This document shows, in pieces, positions 57,156 to 64,000 of a stretch of 64,000 bases of DNA. Source of the stretch: Deltaproteobacteria bacterium. GTDB taxonomy: Bacteria > Desulfobacterota > Syntrophorhabdia > Syntrophorhabdales > Syntrophorhabdaceae. The first letter of the stretch is position 1; every line of letters starts with the position of its first letter. The stretch is from positions 1 through 64,000 of the forward strand of contig JAKLET010000024.1 of the NCBI GenBank assembly GCA_022711595.1. Direction: 5' to 3'. Position numbers and translations under genes: made by a program. A model generated the notes under the pieces. It made no database searches and was not told the DNA's origin. It saw nothing but the letters and a program-made list of their open reading frames with translations.

Positions 57156-57932
57156 TTATATAAGTTTCACCACGTGTACCTCCGCTTCTTCCGCGGAGGC
57201 ATAGGGGCCGAAAAGCAGCCTGTCGGGCATTCCCTGTACGCGGACATAGTAGGATGTGCCGGGGGGCAGACGGTTCTGTACCGCCCATGCAATGAACTCG
57301 TCTTCACCGAGCTGGACCTTGAGGCCCTTCTGGGCGTATTCGAGGGTGGCCCGTTCGGGGACGCCGCTGGCGGGGCCGACACCGTGGAAATCTATCTCAC
57401 CGCCGTGGACGCCGAACATGGCCCCCTGCCATTCAAAGGCGGAAGAAGGCCCCGCCTCGAACCACAGGCCGATGCCGGGAAGTCCGTGGACGTTGAGGTT
57501 GTAGCCCTTTTCGATCTTTTTAAGCGGTGTGTTGGCAAGCGAAACGGCCTTAACCCCTAGCGACGTGTTGGAGAGGGCGATGACCTCGGCACCATTAAGA
57601 AGGGTCGGCAGGTCGAGTTTGCCGGATACATCCTCCAGAGGGGCAAAGATAACGGGGAAGGCCTGGCCCTTCGCGGCAAGCACCCTCATCGCAAGAAGAG
57701 AGAGGCCGAAACTGACGGAAGGGGTTTGAAGGTTCTCCTGTGTGCCAACGATGATCCAGAGGGCCGTGTCAGTCTTGAGCAGCTCTTCGGCGGGCTGCTG
57801 CCACGCCATATGCTGGAGGTCGTCCACCCAGAAATGGCCGTCGGCGGAAAGGCCGTACTGCTTCATGGAAGCCATAAGCTTCCCTATTTTTTCCTCGTCT
57901 TTCGCGAGGGCCGTGATCCACACCTTCTTCAT
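57156..57932 (-). CDS. Unknown protein with TIR/STALD-like Rossmann N-terminus
   Basis: 258 residues, no signal peptide. Residues 1-125 alternate strands and helices (VWITALAKDEEKIGKLMAS; ALWIIVGTQENL; FPVIFAPLED) in the manner of a flavodoxin/TIR-like fold. Residues 130-258 are beta-rich with several glycines (GLPGIGLWFEAGPSSAF) and end in a PPGTSYYVRVQGMPDRLLFG strand. No family name is safe. Its place downstream of the GT-radical SAM fusion suggests a link with that cluster, although a repeat-containing gap of 250 bp separates them. Confidence 0.6.
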   Translation of the reverse strand: MKKVWITALAKDEEKIGKLMASMKQYGLSADGHFWVDDLQHMAWQQPAEELLKTDTALWIIVGTQENLQTPSVSFGLSLLAMRVLAAKGQAFPVIFAPLEDVSGKLDLPTLLNGAEVIALSNTSLGVKAVSLANTPLKKIEKGYNLNVHGLPGIGLWFEAGPSSAFEWQGAMFGVHGGEIDFHGVGPASGVPERATLEYAQKGLKVQLGEDEFIAWAVQNRLPPGTSYYVRVQGMPDRLLFGPYASAEEAEVHVVKLI

Positions 57933-57950
57933 ATAACCTCCTGGAAAAAA

Positions 57951-58180
57951 AGGCTTGAACGGCTTGAACTTAAAAAAACAGCCTTTAAAAGATATATGTT
58001 TTTTCTTTTCACGCTCAAGCCGTTCAAACGCTCAAGCATTCAAGCTGTCTTTATACTATCAAAGCTGTTCGCAGTAAGAAACTAAAAAAGAAAAGCCGTG
58101 CCTTACACTCGTGAAAATGTGCTTATCGGCCTGGTTTTTACCGTTCAAACGGATCAAGCGGTTTAAACGGTTCAAACTGT
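57951..58180. repeat. Imperfect inverted/direct repeats (GGCTTGAACGG, CCGTTCAAACGG)
   Basis: GGCTTGAACGGCTTGAAC (57952-57969) faces GCTCAAGCCGTTCAAACGC (58013-58031) across an A+T-rich loop; CCGTTCAAACGG with further GTTCAAAC words follows at 58141-58177. Repeated about every 9-10 bp. No gene in the gap between the two coding sequences. Confidence 0.65.
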
Positions 58181-58182
58181 CT

Positions 58183-60051
58183 TTACCCCCACACCGCCAT
58201 GGAGCATTTCCTGCATATTTCTTTGAAAGATCTTTCGATAACCTCCACATGGCGGTCGGACAACCAGATGTCTCTCAATGTATCGGCGTTAAGGTCGCCG
58301 AACGTGTAATCGAAGTGGTAATCGTTGCAGCACAGGATCGCCCTCCCGAGAGCGTTTACGTGGAGCCATCCGAAATGGCGCCCGTCGATGCCGGTAAAGG
58401 TGTTGGAACACCCAACGACGCAAGGTTTCCCGTCCCTCAGGGTGTCGATCCGCGCGCGGTTGGACAGGACGCCGGCCTCATGGAGTATCCCTGCACGGTC
58501 CGATAGGTTCGAACAGGTGCGCACGTTCAGCGAAGGGAACATTTGCCGCGCGAGCCGTTCCTGTTTACCCGCTTGCGCCGGATCGGGTTCGTTTATCTGG
58601 ATGGACACACCGCGTAGATGTTCAGAGGCGTATCCGATGTTCTTCATCGTCCGGTGGAAGGACCGGCGCATGGCTGAGGTACCAAGCCCGTTTCCTGCGA
58701 TGGTGTTCTGTATCCACCTGTCACGCTCGAAGGCGCTCACATTGAGGCACACCTGTCCGCCGGTGACATCGTCATACTCCCCGATGAGTTCCACTTTCTT
58801 CCTGGAAAGGGCGATGCCGTTGGTGAGGACCATTGTCCTGAGCCTGTATTTTCTGAGAACCTCAAACATCTCTTCCAGATGTCTGTAAAGAAGGATCTCG
58901 TTGTAGTGGGCGGTATAGACAAAATTGAAACCTGGGCCTACTATTCCCCCTTTGTCCATCTCTTCGCACAACTCCCTTATTATCTTCTCGAAGAGGGACA
59001 CCGGCATGTGCCTCTTTGTATCCGGGGGCTGAGTTTCATACCGTACCGGGCAGTACCAGCACCGGGCGTTGCAATAAGAAAAGGGGTCGATCTGGGCGGT
59101 CCCGATCTTTTTTGCTGCAAGCCGCGAACGTATCCCATCGTTTCCGACTGGATAGTCTTTTTCATCGGAACCCCTCACCGTGCGTTTCTTGAAATCGACT
59201 CCGGACTGGTGCTCGTATTCCTCGATGGACCTTACAATGCCGGGACCGTAAGGTCCAAGATCCTGTACCTCCCCCGTCCCCATGAGGAGGCTCCGCATTC
59301 TAGCCTTTGCCGTCAATGATCTTGAACCCCAGTCCCCGTGGTCGTCCCAGTGCTTGCGGTCCGGTTTCCGCAAATAATAATGGTAAACGATGGGATGATG
59401 GCACTGATAGATGTCGTAGCCGTAAGTGTAGGCCCGTACCGCGTAACTGATCTCCTCGCCCTCGAAATAGAGGTCGGGATCGATCCTGACCTCCCGGTAC
59501 AGATCACCGATACTGAAAAGGAAGGCCGCCGAGATGGACCAGTTGGGGCTGAAACGTTCCCTGGGAGGGTGGTCAACTATGGACGCCTTCAACTGGAGGG
59601 CGCCGTCGGGGTTGAAGGTGCCCAGTTTGCAGGTAAGATAACGCTGCGGCAGGTTCCCGTCATCATTGGGGTCATAGGAGGGCATAAGGTTGCTGATAAT
59701 GACCTTCCTGTTGCCTTTTTGCTGAAGTTGTCGGATCCCGTCGATACAGATCAGGTCCCATCCGTGGACAAACCGCATGTGGCTGTCGATCTGCAGGACG
59801 TAATCCTCTCCGGCGTAGAGTTTTTGTGCTTCGTGGCGCGCCCAGCAGGCGCCTTTTGATTCTTTGTAATAAGTATCGATGACCCTGCAGCGGCGGTCGA
59901 AGATCTGCTCGAAGAAATCATGGTTGTCGTGCTGCCAGTGTATCCCGAAGAAAAGTCTTTCCGGGTGCGCGGCCTTTTGCATGCAATCGTGGATGGTCCT
60001 GTCCAGCTCGTTGTCCCGGTAGCTGGCAATGCTGATGAAGATGCTTTCCAT
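58183..60051 (-). CDS. GlcNAc-type polypeptide glycosyltransferase fused to a radical SAM/SPASM enzyme
   Basis: 622 residues in two enzymes. Residues 1-230 match the GlcNAc-transferase family (PF11397, Skp1-hydroxyproline GlcNAc transferase type): MESIFISIASYRDNELDRTI, a QIDSHMRF metal-binding stretch (Asp89-His91) and DPDLYFEGEEISYAVRAYTY. Residues 320-540 form a radical SAM domain with CNARCWYC (Cys327, Cys331, Cys334). The C-terminus has a SPASM-like cysteine set: Cys544, Cys548, Cys574-575, Cys613, Cys616. Both halves belong to groups known to modify polypeptides. The ATG follows the TAA of the PAAR-like gene with no spacer, so translation is coupled. Confidence 0.85.
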   Translation of the reverse strand: MESIFISIASYRDNELDRTIHDCMQKAAHPERLFFGIHWQHDNHDFFEQIFDRRCRVIDTYYKESKGACWARHEAQKLYAGEDYVLQIDSHMRFVHGWDLICIDGIRQLQQKGNRKVIISNLMPSYDPNDDGNLPQRYLTCKLGTFNPDGALQLKASIVDHPPRERFSPNWSISAAFLFSIGDLYREVRIDPDLYFEGEEISYAVRAYTYGYDIYQCHHPIVYHYYLRKPDRKHWDDHGDWGSRSLTAKARMRSLLMGTGEVQDLGPYGPGIVRSIEEYEHQSGVDFKKRTVRGSDEKDYPVGNDGIRSRLAAKKIGTAQIDPFSYCNARCWYCPVRYETQPPDTKRHMPVSLFEKIIRELCEEMDKGGIVGPGFNFVYTAHYNEILLYRHLEEMFEVLRKYRLRTMVLTNGIALSRKKVELIGEYDDVTGGQVCLNVSAFERDRWIQNTIAGNGLGTSAMRRSFHRTMKNIGYASEHLRGVSIQINEPDPAQAGKQERLARQMFPSLNVRTCSNLSDRAGILHEAGVLSNRARIDTLRDGKPCVVGCSNTFTGIDGRHFGWLHVNALGRAILCCNDYHFDYTFGDLNADTLRDIWLSDRHVEVIERSFKEICRKCSMAVWG

Positions 60052-60456
60052 TTATCCAAGCACGAGCACGGTCACCTGGCTCGGTGCAAGGCTGACGCCG
60101 GGCGCGTTCATGGAAAGACCGTTGTGGCCCGTCATACTTGTCATTCTCTGTGCCGGGGTGCCGCCCTTGAACACGGTAAAGCTGCCCAGGATAAATTCGG
60201 TGGGCCCCATGACAAGTCCCGATGCCACCCCCAGGTTCACGCCGGCGTTGTCCCCCATGCTGATCGTTCCCATGGACATCTGGTTGAGGGACGGCATGCC
60301 GTCGCACAGGACCGTGAGTGCCGTCGTCGCCGGATTTGTCGTTGCCCCCGTAGATGTGTTCGGGTATGGGATGGGTATGGGCCCAACCGGCGTCGGCGTC
60401 AGGCAGACATCGGGGAACCCCAGGTTCATCCCGCCCGCCATCGTATTCTGAAACAT
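60052..60456 (-). CDS. PAAR-like protein (DUF4150)
   Basis: 134 residues. Matches DUF4150 PAAR-like proteins: an N-terminal GFPDVCLTPTPVGPIPIPYPN and a C-terminal half with VASGLVMGPTEFILGSF, GGTPAQRMTSMTG and PSQVTVLVLG. PAAR-like proteins form the sharp tip of VgrG-type spikes in contractile injection systems. Rich in Thr, Ser and Met. It lies 12 bp after the DUF3540 gene and directly abuts the fusion enzyme gene. Confidence 0.87.
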   Translation of the reverse strand: MFQNTMAGGMNLGFPDVCLTPTPVGPIPIPYPNTSTGATTNPATTALTVLCDGMPSLNQMSMGTISMGDNAGVNLGVASGLVMGPTEFILGSFTVFKGGTPAQRMTSMTGHNGLSMNAPGVSLAPSQVTVLVLG

Positions 60457-60468
60457 ATATCCTCCTTT

Positions 60469-61101
60469 TCAGCCGAGGTGTATCTGCTCGGCATCGATCT
60501 TCACGTGGCCTTCCGCGATGTGCATCGTGTTCTTCGTGTGCATCGTCAGGGTGCCGTCGACGATCATCCGCATGGAGGCGGATTGGACCTCTTCGTGTTC
60601 CTCCACATACCGGTAAGAGCTCGTGAACCTCTGGACGGCCCTTCGGACAATGGAATCCACCGCCTCGGCGACGATCTTGAGCCGCGCAATGTGGTTTTCG
60701 ACGGCGCGCCCGAAAAATGAGGCATTGTCGATGCGCACCGTGCCCTGATGGGCGTTGAGTTCGAACTCGCCAGATGCGAAGGACAACGCCTCGTCGCTCG
60801 TGATGGACATCCTGCCGCCCCGGACGGCGAGGTTCACATCGCCGTCAAAGGAAAGCTCCGTCTGCCCCTGTGCGGCCTGCGGCCTCTCAAGGATGGAAAG
60901 GATGTAGCAGCGGCCCATCCCATCAATGGAAAGGAGCACCACGTCCCCCGGCACCGGCGCAACGAGGCAGCTCACGGCAGCGGACGCCTCAACAGCCCCC
61001 ATGTCCGTCACGACCAAAAAGCCTCCCTCGCAGGGCGCCTCGATGACGCCATACTCCAGCGCGGGCTGAATATCGTCCATCTTTTTTGCGGTAATATTCA
61101 T
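60469..61101 (-). CDS. DUF3540 protein
   Basis: 210 residues from ATG 61101, which follows GGAGG by about five bases; an ATG 12 bases earlier overlaps that site. An N-terminal barrel-like part (PVPGDVVLLSIDGMGRCYIL) resembles an OB-type spike domain; repeated beta-turns follow (DGDVNLAVRGGRMSITSD), ending AEGHVKIDAEQIHLG as in VgrG-associated DUF3540 proteins. Probably a spike or tip accessory. No VgrG is in the window. Confidence 0.85.
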   Translation of the reverse strand: MNITAKKMDDIQPALEYGVIEAPCEGGFLVVTDMGAVEASAAVSCLVAPVPGDVVLLSIDGMGRCYILSILERPQAAQGQTELSFDGDVNLAVRGGRMSITSDEALSFASGEFELNAHQGTVRIDNASFFGRAVENHIARLKIVAEAVDSIVRRAVQRFTSSYRYVEEHEEVQSASMRMIVDGTLTMHTKNTMHIAEGHVKIDAEQIHLG

Positions 61102-61170
61102 ATTGTCCTCCATATATCCTTCAATTCTTCCTCAAATTGCTTTTTTCTCTGTATGCCCCAAATCCCAACA

Positions 61171-61213
61171 CTTCACGCCTCACACTTCACGCCTCACGCC
61201 TCACACCTCACGG
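61171..61213. repeat. Short-period repeat (CTTCACGCCTCAC words)
   Basis: Five near-copies of the words TTCACGCC, TCACACC and CTCACGCC at 8-9 bp spacing in the 116-bp gap before the DUF3540 gene. The same word on the other strand (GCGTGAAGTGT) occurs at 47.95 kb. Confidence 0.7.
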
Positions 61214-61217
61214 CCTT

Positions 61218-62258
61218 TCACCCTTCCGCCTCCGCCAGATCGGGGTCCGTGCCGAGAGCTGAGGAGCGCGATGATCTGTCCCATATGGTGTGGTCCTCGA
61301 TCGCCCGGTGCATCTTTGCCCGGCCCATGGACGCCGCCGTGAAATCCGCCGCCGTGAGGTCCGCGTGGGAGAAATCGGCATACGCGGCGTTCACGTTCAC
61401 GAATTTCGCCCCCTTGCAGACCGTTTTATTGAAGAGCGCCTGTTCGCAGTTCGATCCGCTGAGATCGGCAACGGTGAGGTTTGCCTCCTCGAAGCAGGAC
61501 TGGACGAAATAGGCCTTCTTCAGGCTCGCCCCCGACAGGTTCGTTCCCATGAAGACGCTACGCTCCCCGTTAACACCATCCAGAATGGCTCCCGTCATGT
61601 CGGCGTTCATGAAATTGGACTGGGTGATATTGGAATTGGTGAAATTGCAGTTCTTGAGATCGGCGCCCCCGGCCTGTGCCATAACGAAGGTCGCCGAGCT
61701 GAAGTCCTGGTTTGAAAGGGCGCAGTCCCGCAGGAAGGTTTTATATATCTTTGTCCCTTTCAGGGTGGCTCCGGTAAGGTCCGCCTCATAAAAGACGGTC
61801 TTGAAAAGGTCCGCCCCCGTCAGGTCCGCTCCCTTGAGGGATGCCTTGTAGAGTATGGTTCGCGACAGGGTTGCGCCGGAAAGCTTCGCCTTGTCGAGCT
61901 TCGCGTTGTCCATAACGGCACGGGTGAGATTAACCCCCGTCAGGTCCGCCCCCGTCAGGTCCGCCCCCGTCAGGACGGCCTTTTCAAGGTCGGCACGGGC
62001 GAGGATGACCCCGCCAAGGGTCATGCCCATCCAGAGCACGCCGGTCAGATCGGCTCCTTCCATGGTGGCGCCGGCGAAATCACACCCCTTGAACCCGGTG
62101 CGCACTATCTTTGCACCCCTGAAATCGGCGTTCTTGAAGACGACTCCCTCGAAGCGCGCCCCGGAGAGGTCCTGTCCCGAGAGGTCCATGCCCGAGAGAT
62201 CGGCGTTCTCTATGGTGTCATCCCGTTTTATCGCTTCGAGGAGCTCATCTCTCGTCAT
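61218..62258 (-). CDS. Pentapeptide-repeat protein
   Basis: 346 residues made almost entirely of A(D/N)LXX-type repeats (ADLSGMDLSGQDLSGARFEG; ADLTGADLTGVNLTRAVMDN), forming a four-sided right-handed beta-helix. A short N-terminal helix (MTRDELLEAIKRDDTI) and a C-terminal charged tail flank it. In this setting such proteins accompany PAAR-like/DUF3540 genes; function unknown. Overlaps the upstream gene by 4 bp. Confidence 0.9.
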   Translation of the reverse strand: MTRDELLEAIKRDDTIENADLSGMDLSGQDLSGARFEGVVFKNADFRGAKIVRTGFKGCDFAGATMEGADLTGVLWMGMTLGGVILARADLEKAVLTGADLTGADLTGVNLTRAVMDNAKLDKAKLSGATLSRTILYKASLKGADLTGADLFKTVFYEADLTGATLKGTKIYKTFLRDCALSNQDFSSATFVMAQAGGADLKNCNFTNSNITQSNFMNADMTGAILDGVNGERSVFMGTNLSGASLKKAYFVQSCFEEANLTVADLSGSNCEQALFNKTVCKGAKFVNVNAAYADFSHADLTAADFTAASMGRAKMHRAIEDHTIWDRSSRSSALGTDPDLAEAEG

Positions 62259-64000
62259 TTCTTTTTTTCCTTCGGCGGCTCCGGCAGGAGGTCCGTCCTT
62301 TTGTAAAGTTTCGTCATCTTCAGGTTCGCGTCGTCAAGTTTCGTCTCGCCGACCCCGGTGCGGTAGAATTCCGCCCCGTAGAGGTTCGCGCGGCGAAGGT
62401 CGGTCCTCACGAGCTTCGACTTGCGAAGGGAGCCCTGAAAGAGATTGATCCCTTTGAGGTCGGAGTCGCTCATATCGGACTTGGTGAGCCTTGCCTGTTT
62501 TGCCTTAACGCCGGAGAAGTTCGTTCCCGAGAGGTCGCATTCCTGCAGAAGGCCCCTCTCGATAGTGGAGCCCCGGAAATCACTGCCCGAGAGGTCGGAT
62601 TTCATCCAGCTCGCCCGGTCGGCCCTGGTGTTGGTAAAATCGCTTCCCTTCATCACCGATCCCTGCAGGATCCTCGAATTGTGCATATCGGCGCCGGAAA
62701 AATTGAGTTTCTCGCCCTTCGCTTCGATGAAGGCGGCTTCCCGCGCCCTGCTCTTTGAGAAATTGGCCCCATCGATCTTCGTCTTCAGAAATACGGCTTT
62801 TTCGAGGTTCGCCCCTGAGAAATCGGCCCCCGAGATGTCCGCGGACAGAAGATATGCCTGTGAAGCCAGCGCGTCTACAGCGCGGACGTTCTTCATGACC
62901 GTCTTTTCCAGGAGCGCCTTGACGATGGTCGCCCCGGTGAGGTCCGCACCGGTGAGGTCCGCCTCTGACATGACGGCCTTGGTCATGTCGGCACCGGAAA
63001 GGTGTGCGCCGGGGAACCTTGCCTTCTGAAAAATGCCCTTGACCATCTTCGCGTCCTTGAGGGAGGCCTTTGAAAGGTCCGCCTCGCCGGCGATGGCCCT
63101 GCTTAAGTCCGCGCCGTCAAGGATCGAGCCGCTGAGGTTTGCCTTCTGGAGGTTTGCCTGCCTGAGATCGGCCCCGGTGAGGTCGAGGCCCGACAGGTCC
63201 AGGCCCATCATACTCTTCGTTGAGAGGCTAAGCCCCTTTGCGTGGCGCTCGATCACCTCTTCGCGGGTCAGCGGTTTGAGCAAAGCGGGGTCGTCGGGGT
63301 CGATGCCCGCCCCGGCAAGGAGCTTTTTCGCCCAGTCAGGGGGGCCCGCCTCTATCTTTGCCTTGCTTGCCGCAAGACGGGCCTTCCCTTCATCAAAACG
63401 TTTCGCGGAATCCGAGAGTATCTTCTGACTCATCTTCTCTATCTCGGAGAGCTTCTTGTCGACATCGCTGTTCATGGTGCCCTGGCTGGTGAGCTGCTTG
63501 CGCAGTCCGGCGAATTTCTCCGCGTATTTACCCATCGCCGCCGTGAAGGGGTTTGCCCCTTTCAGTATGGAGGGGGCGGGGTTCTTCATGATCTCGTCGA
63601 GGCTGACCCCTTGTTTGGCAAGCTCCTTGCCGATAAGGCCCAGACCCTCTTTTTTCTTTGCGGCCAGGGTGTCGAGGCCCGGCTGTATCTTCGCGGTGAG
63701 CTCGTCCTTTATTTTCTTTATGAGCGCCTCGACATCGACCCTGGGGATAAGTGCGGCAACGGCCCCCGGTTCAGAGACGTCAACATCTTTCGGCTTCGTT
63801 TCGGGCCCCGGTGCGACCCCGGGCCTCAGGGCATCGGCGACCCACTGCCATATATCGGCTCCGGCCTTCTTTGCCTCAAAGAGGTTCCTGCCTGCGGGCA
63901 GCTCTATGTGTTGTGCCTCCGGGCAGAGCTTCTTCCATGCCGATATATCCGTTCCGGCGTTTCCCGGTGTATCCGGATAAGAGACAACAAGGAATTGCGG
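62255..64000 (-). CDS. Pentapeptide-repeat protein with N-terminal extension, 5' part outside window
   Basis: The frame is open to the right edge, so the true start lies beyond 64,000. The visible 581 codons begin PQFLVVSYPDTPGN, run through IELPAGRNLFEAKKAGADIW and a Lys-rich helical region (63,350-63,800), then about 330 residues of pentapeptide repeats (GADLRQANLQKANLSGSILD), ending in LPEPPKEKKK. The part before the repeats matches what I recall of DUF2169/pentapeptide fusions of type VI-associated clusters, but the DUF2169 domain itself is not visible. An internal ATG at 63,589 is not needed as a start. Confidence 0.8.
   Translation of the reverse strand, partial: PQFLVVSYPDTPGNAGTDISAWKKLCPEAQHIELPAGRNLFEAKKAGADIWQWVADALRPGVAPGPETKPKDVDVSEPGAVAALIPRVDVEALIKKIKDELTAKIQPGLDTLAAKKKEGLGLIGKELAKQGVSLDEIMKNPAPSILKGANPFTAAMGKYAEKFAGLRKQLTSQGTMNSDVDKKLSEIEKMSQKILSDSAKRFDEGKARLAASKAKIEAGPPDWAKKLLAGAGIDPDDPALLKPLTREEVIERHAKGLSLSTKSMMGLDLSGLDLTGADLRQANLQKANLSGSILDGADLSRAIAGEADLSKASLKDAKMVKGIFQKARFPGAHLSGADMTKAVMSEADLTGADLTGATIVKALLEKTVMKNVRAVDALASQAYLLSADISGADFSGANLEKAVFLKTKIDGANFSKSRAREAAFIEAKGEKLNFSGADMHNSRILQGSVMKGSDFTNTRADRASWMKSDLSGSDFRGSTIERGLLQECDLSGTNFSGVKAKQARLTKSDMSDSDLKGINLFQGSLRKSKLVRTDLRRANLYGAEFYRTGVGETKLDDANLKMTKLYKRTDLLPEPPKEKKK

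Noticed and set aside
63589-63591. Start of the rightmost pentapeptide protein at an internal ATG
   Set aside because: The frame is open without a stop to the window edge and the upstream residues read as protein.

Overview
The window looks like origin-proximal chromosome of an anaerobic Gram-negative bacterium, most likely a Desulfobacterota (former Deltaproteobacteria) member. Supporting signs are the dnaA-dnaN-gyrB block run together with rho, prfA, prmC, murA and his genes, a small tetraheme cytochrome c next to a System II (ResB/CcsA) cytochrome c assembly pair, many lipoproteins, several c-di-GMP proteins, a B12-type radical SAM enzyme and a PAAR-like/DUF3540/DUF2169 cluster. A relative of the Syntrophorhabdus type is possible, but the species cannot be fixed from the sequence.

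Layout. 1-11,920 (all minus): one very compact series dnaA-dnaN-gyrB-coaE-rho-rpmE-prfA-prmC-murA-hisD-hisG with gaps or overlaps of a few bases after dnaN; recF is absent. 11,921-12,254: candidate origin/dnaA regulatory region with DnaA-box-like words and a sigma70 promoter. 12,255-13,363 (minus): NlpC/P60 lipoprotein and HAD phosphatase. 13,464-20,203 (plus): methyltransferases, TsaC-like tRNA enzyme, a NUDIX/RsbRD-like fusion, tetraheme cytochrome, ResB, CcsA, PurQ and an HU/IHF protein. 20,200-24,573 (minus): histone-deacetylase-like enzyme, GGDEF protein, HDOD protein, a small protein and an aminotransferase. 24.7-26.2 kb: a strong promoter on a frameshifted helix-turn-helix gene, a cupin and a PilZ protein, then a perfect parS site. 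A second parS lies at 32.4 kb.

26.3-37 kb holds small exported proteins, a gamma carbonic anhydrase-like protein, two metallo-beta-lactamase-fold hydrolases, hypoxanthine phosphoribosyltransferase, a flavodoxin, a NarL-type two-component pair and an isochorismatase-family hydrolase. 37.0-45.9 kb (minus) has a FlgT/CsgG-like lipoprotein, a large membrane histidine kinase, tRNA-Ala(CGC), and galT-glgA joined to a cytoplasmic kinase and a CheY-like receiver. 45.9-48.5 kb has a rhomboid protease next to a B12-binding radical SAM protein and a ribbon-helix-helix/PilZ fusion. 48.8-54.8 kb (plus) is a nucleotide-sugar/exopolysaccharide group: galE, YdcF-like, gmd, fucose synthase, GxxExxY protein and a UDP-sugar dehydrogenase.

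56.5-64 kb (minus) ends in an accessory cluster of the contractile-injection (type VI-like) kind: a pentapeptide-repeat protein running off the window, a second pentapeptide-repeat protein, DUF3540, a PAAR-like DUF4150 protein and, with its ATG directly after the PAAR-like stop codon, a 622-residue fusion of a GlcNAc-type polypeptide glycosyltransferase with a radical SAM/SPASM enzyme. That fusion, coupled to a PAAR-like protein, is the best candidate here for an undescribed system. Intergenic DNA across the window also carries unusual short-period (about 8-14 bp) repeats, each tract built on a different word.
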